A DNA stretch of 12,282 nt, from assembly GCA_012522705.1 (NCBI GenBank), contig JAAYJY010000140.1, positions 1-12,282 on the forward strand, in the 5' to 3' direction. Shown in pieces: positions 12,282 to 12,282 of the stretch. Source of the stretch: Syntrophomonadaceae bacterium (GTDB taxonomy: Bacteria > Bacillota > Syntrophomonadia > Syntrophomonadales > Syntrophomonadaceae). The notes beneath the pieces are model-generated. The model saw only the letters and a list, made by a program, of their open reading frames with translations, had not been told where the DNA came from and did no database searches. Position 1 is the stretch's first letter; each line of letters begins with the position of its first letter. Position numbers and translations under genes: made by a program.

Positions 12282-12282
12282 A

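Noticed and set aside
1..12282. CRISPR array, insertion sequence or prophage
   Set aside because: No regularly spaced direct repeats, transposase-like product, terminal inverted repeats or phage genes were seen.

Overview
The window reads as a chromosomal segment from an anaerobic, Clostridia-type Firmicute of moderate GC. The evidence is strong AGGAG-type ribosome binding sites, several TTG/GTG starts, T-tailed intrinsic terminators, CCA-encoding tRNA genes, a GEMM-I riboswitch and a DivIVA-like coiled coil. A Syntrophomonas/Peptococcaceae-like source would fit, but that is inference. No insertion sequence, prophage, CRISPR array or rRNA is visible.

Left part, minus strand (1-2891): a secreted YcdB/YcdC-repeat protein cut by the left edge, a small universal stress protein, and a two-gene unit of an orphan ParA ATPase and a ribbon-helix-helix partner that overlap by 11 bases. 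The region 2892-3307 is a divergent regulatory hub. It holds a TATAAT-type promoter for parA, two perfect palindromes, a TTGACA promoter facing right, a cyclic di-GMP-I riboswitch and an intrinsic terminator.

Centre, plus strand (3308-5556): a three-gene operon under the riboswitch. It encodes a DivIVA-like coiled-coil protein, a long protein joining a coiled coil to a C-terminal domain resembling 6-pyruvoyl-tetrahydropterin synthase/QueD, and a stand-alone copy of the same domain. Both QueD-like domains keep an HxH motif and the late P-x-x-(E/D)-N segment, but lack the catalytic Cys and an intact Asp-His pair. This is the best candidate for an undescribed system: c-di-GMP-controlled, probably structural or signalling, and divergent from a ParA/RHH positioning-type pair.

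Right-centre, minus strand (5720-10839): a PurF-like protein whose N-terminal nucleophile Cys is replaced by Ser; a Pit phosphate permease followed by its DUF47/PhoU-like partner; a YbaK/EbsC tRNA-editing protein; and an orphan PotD-like polyamine-binding lipoprotein.

Right end (11160-12282): three minus-strand tRNA genes in the order Gly(GCC), Cys(GCA), Leu(UAA). A plus-strand nitroreductase gene lies between Cys and Leu. Each tRNA has its own terminator, and the Cys gene has a near-consensus promoter.

Several starts were moved inward from the longest open frame because a Shine-Dalgarno sequence fits an internal codon: the second and third riboswitch-operon genes, the PurF-like gene, the DUF47 gene, pit and potD.
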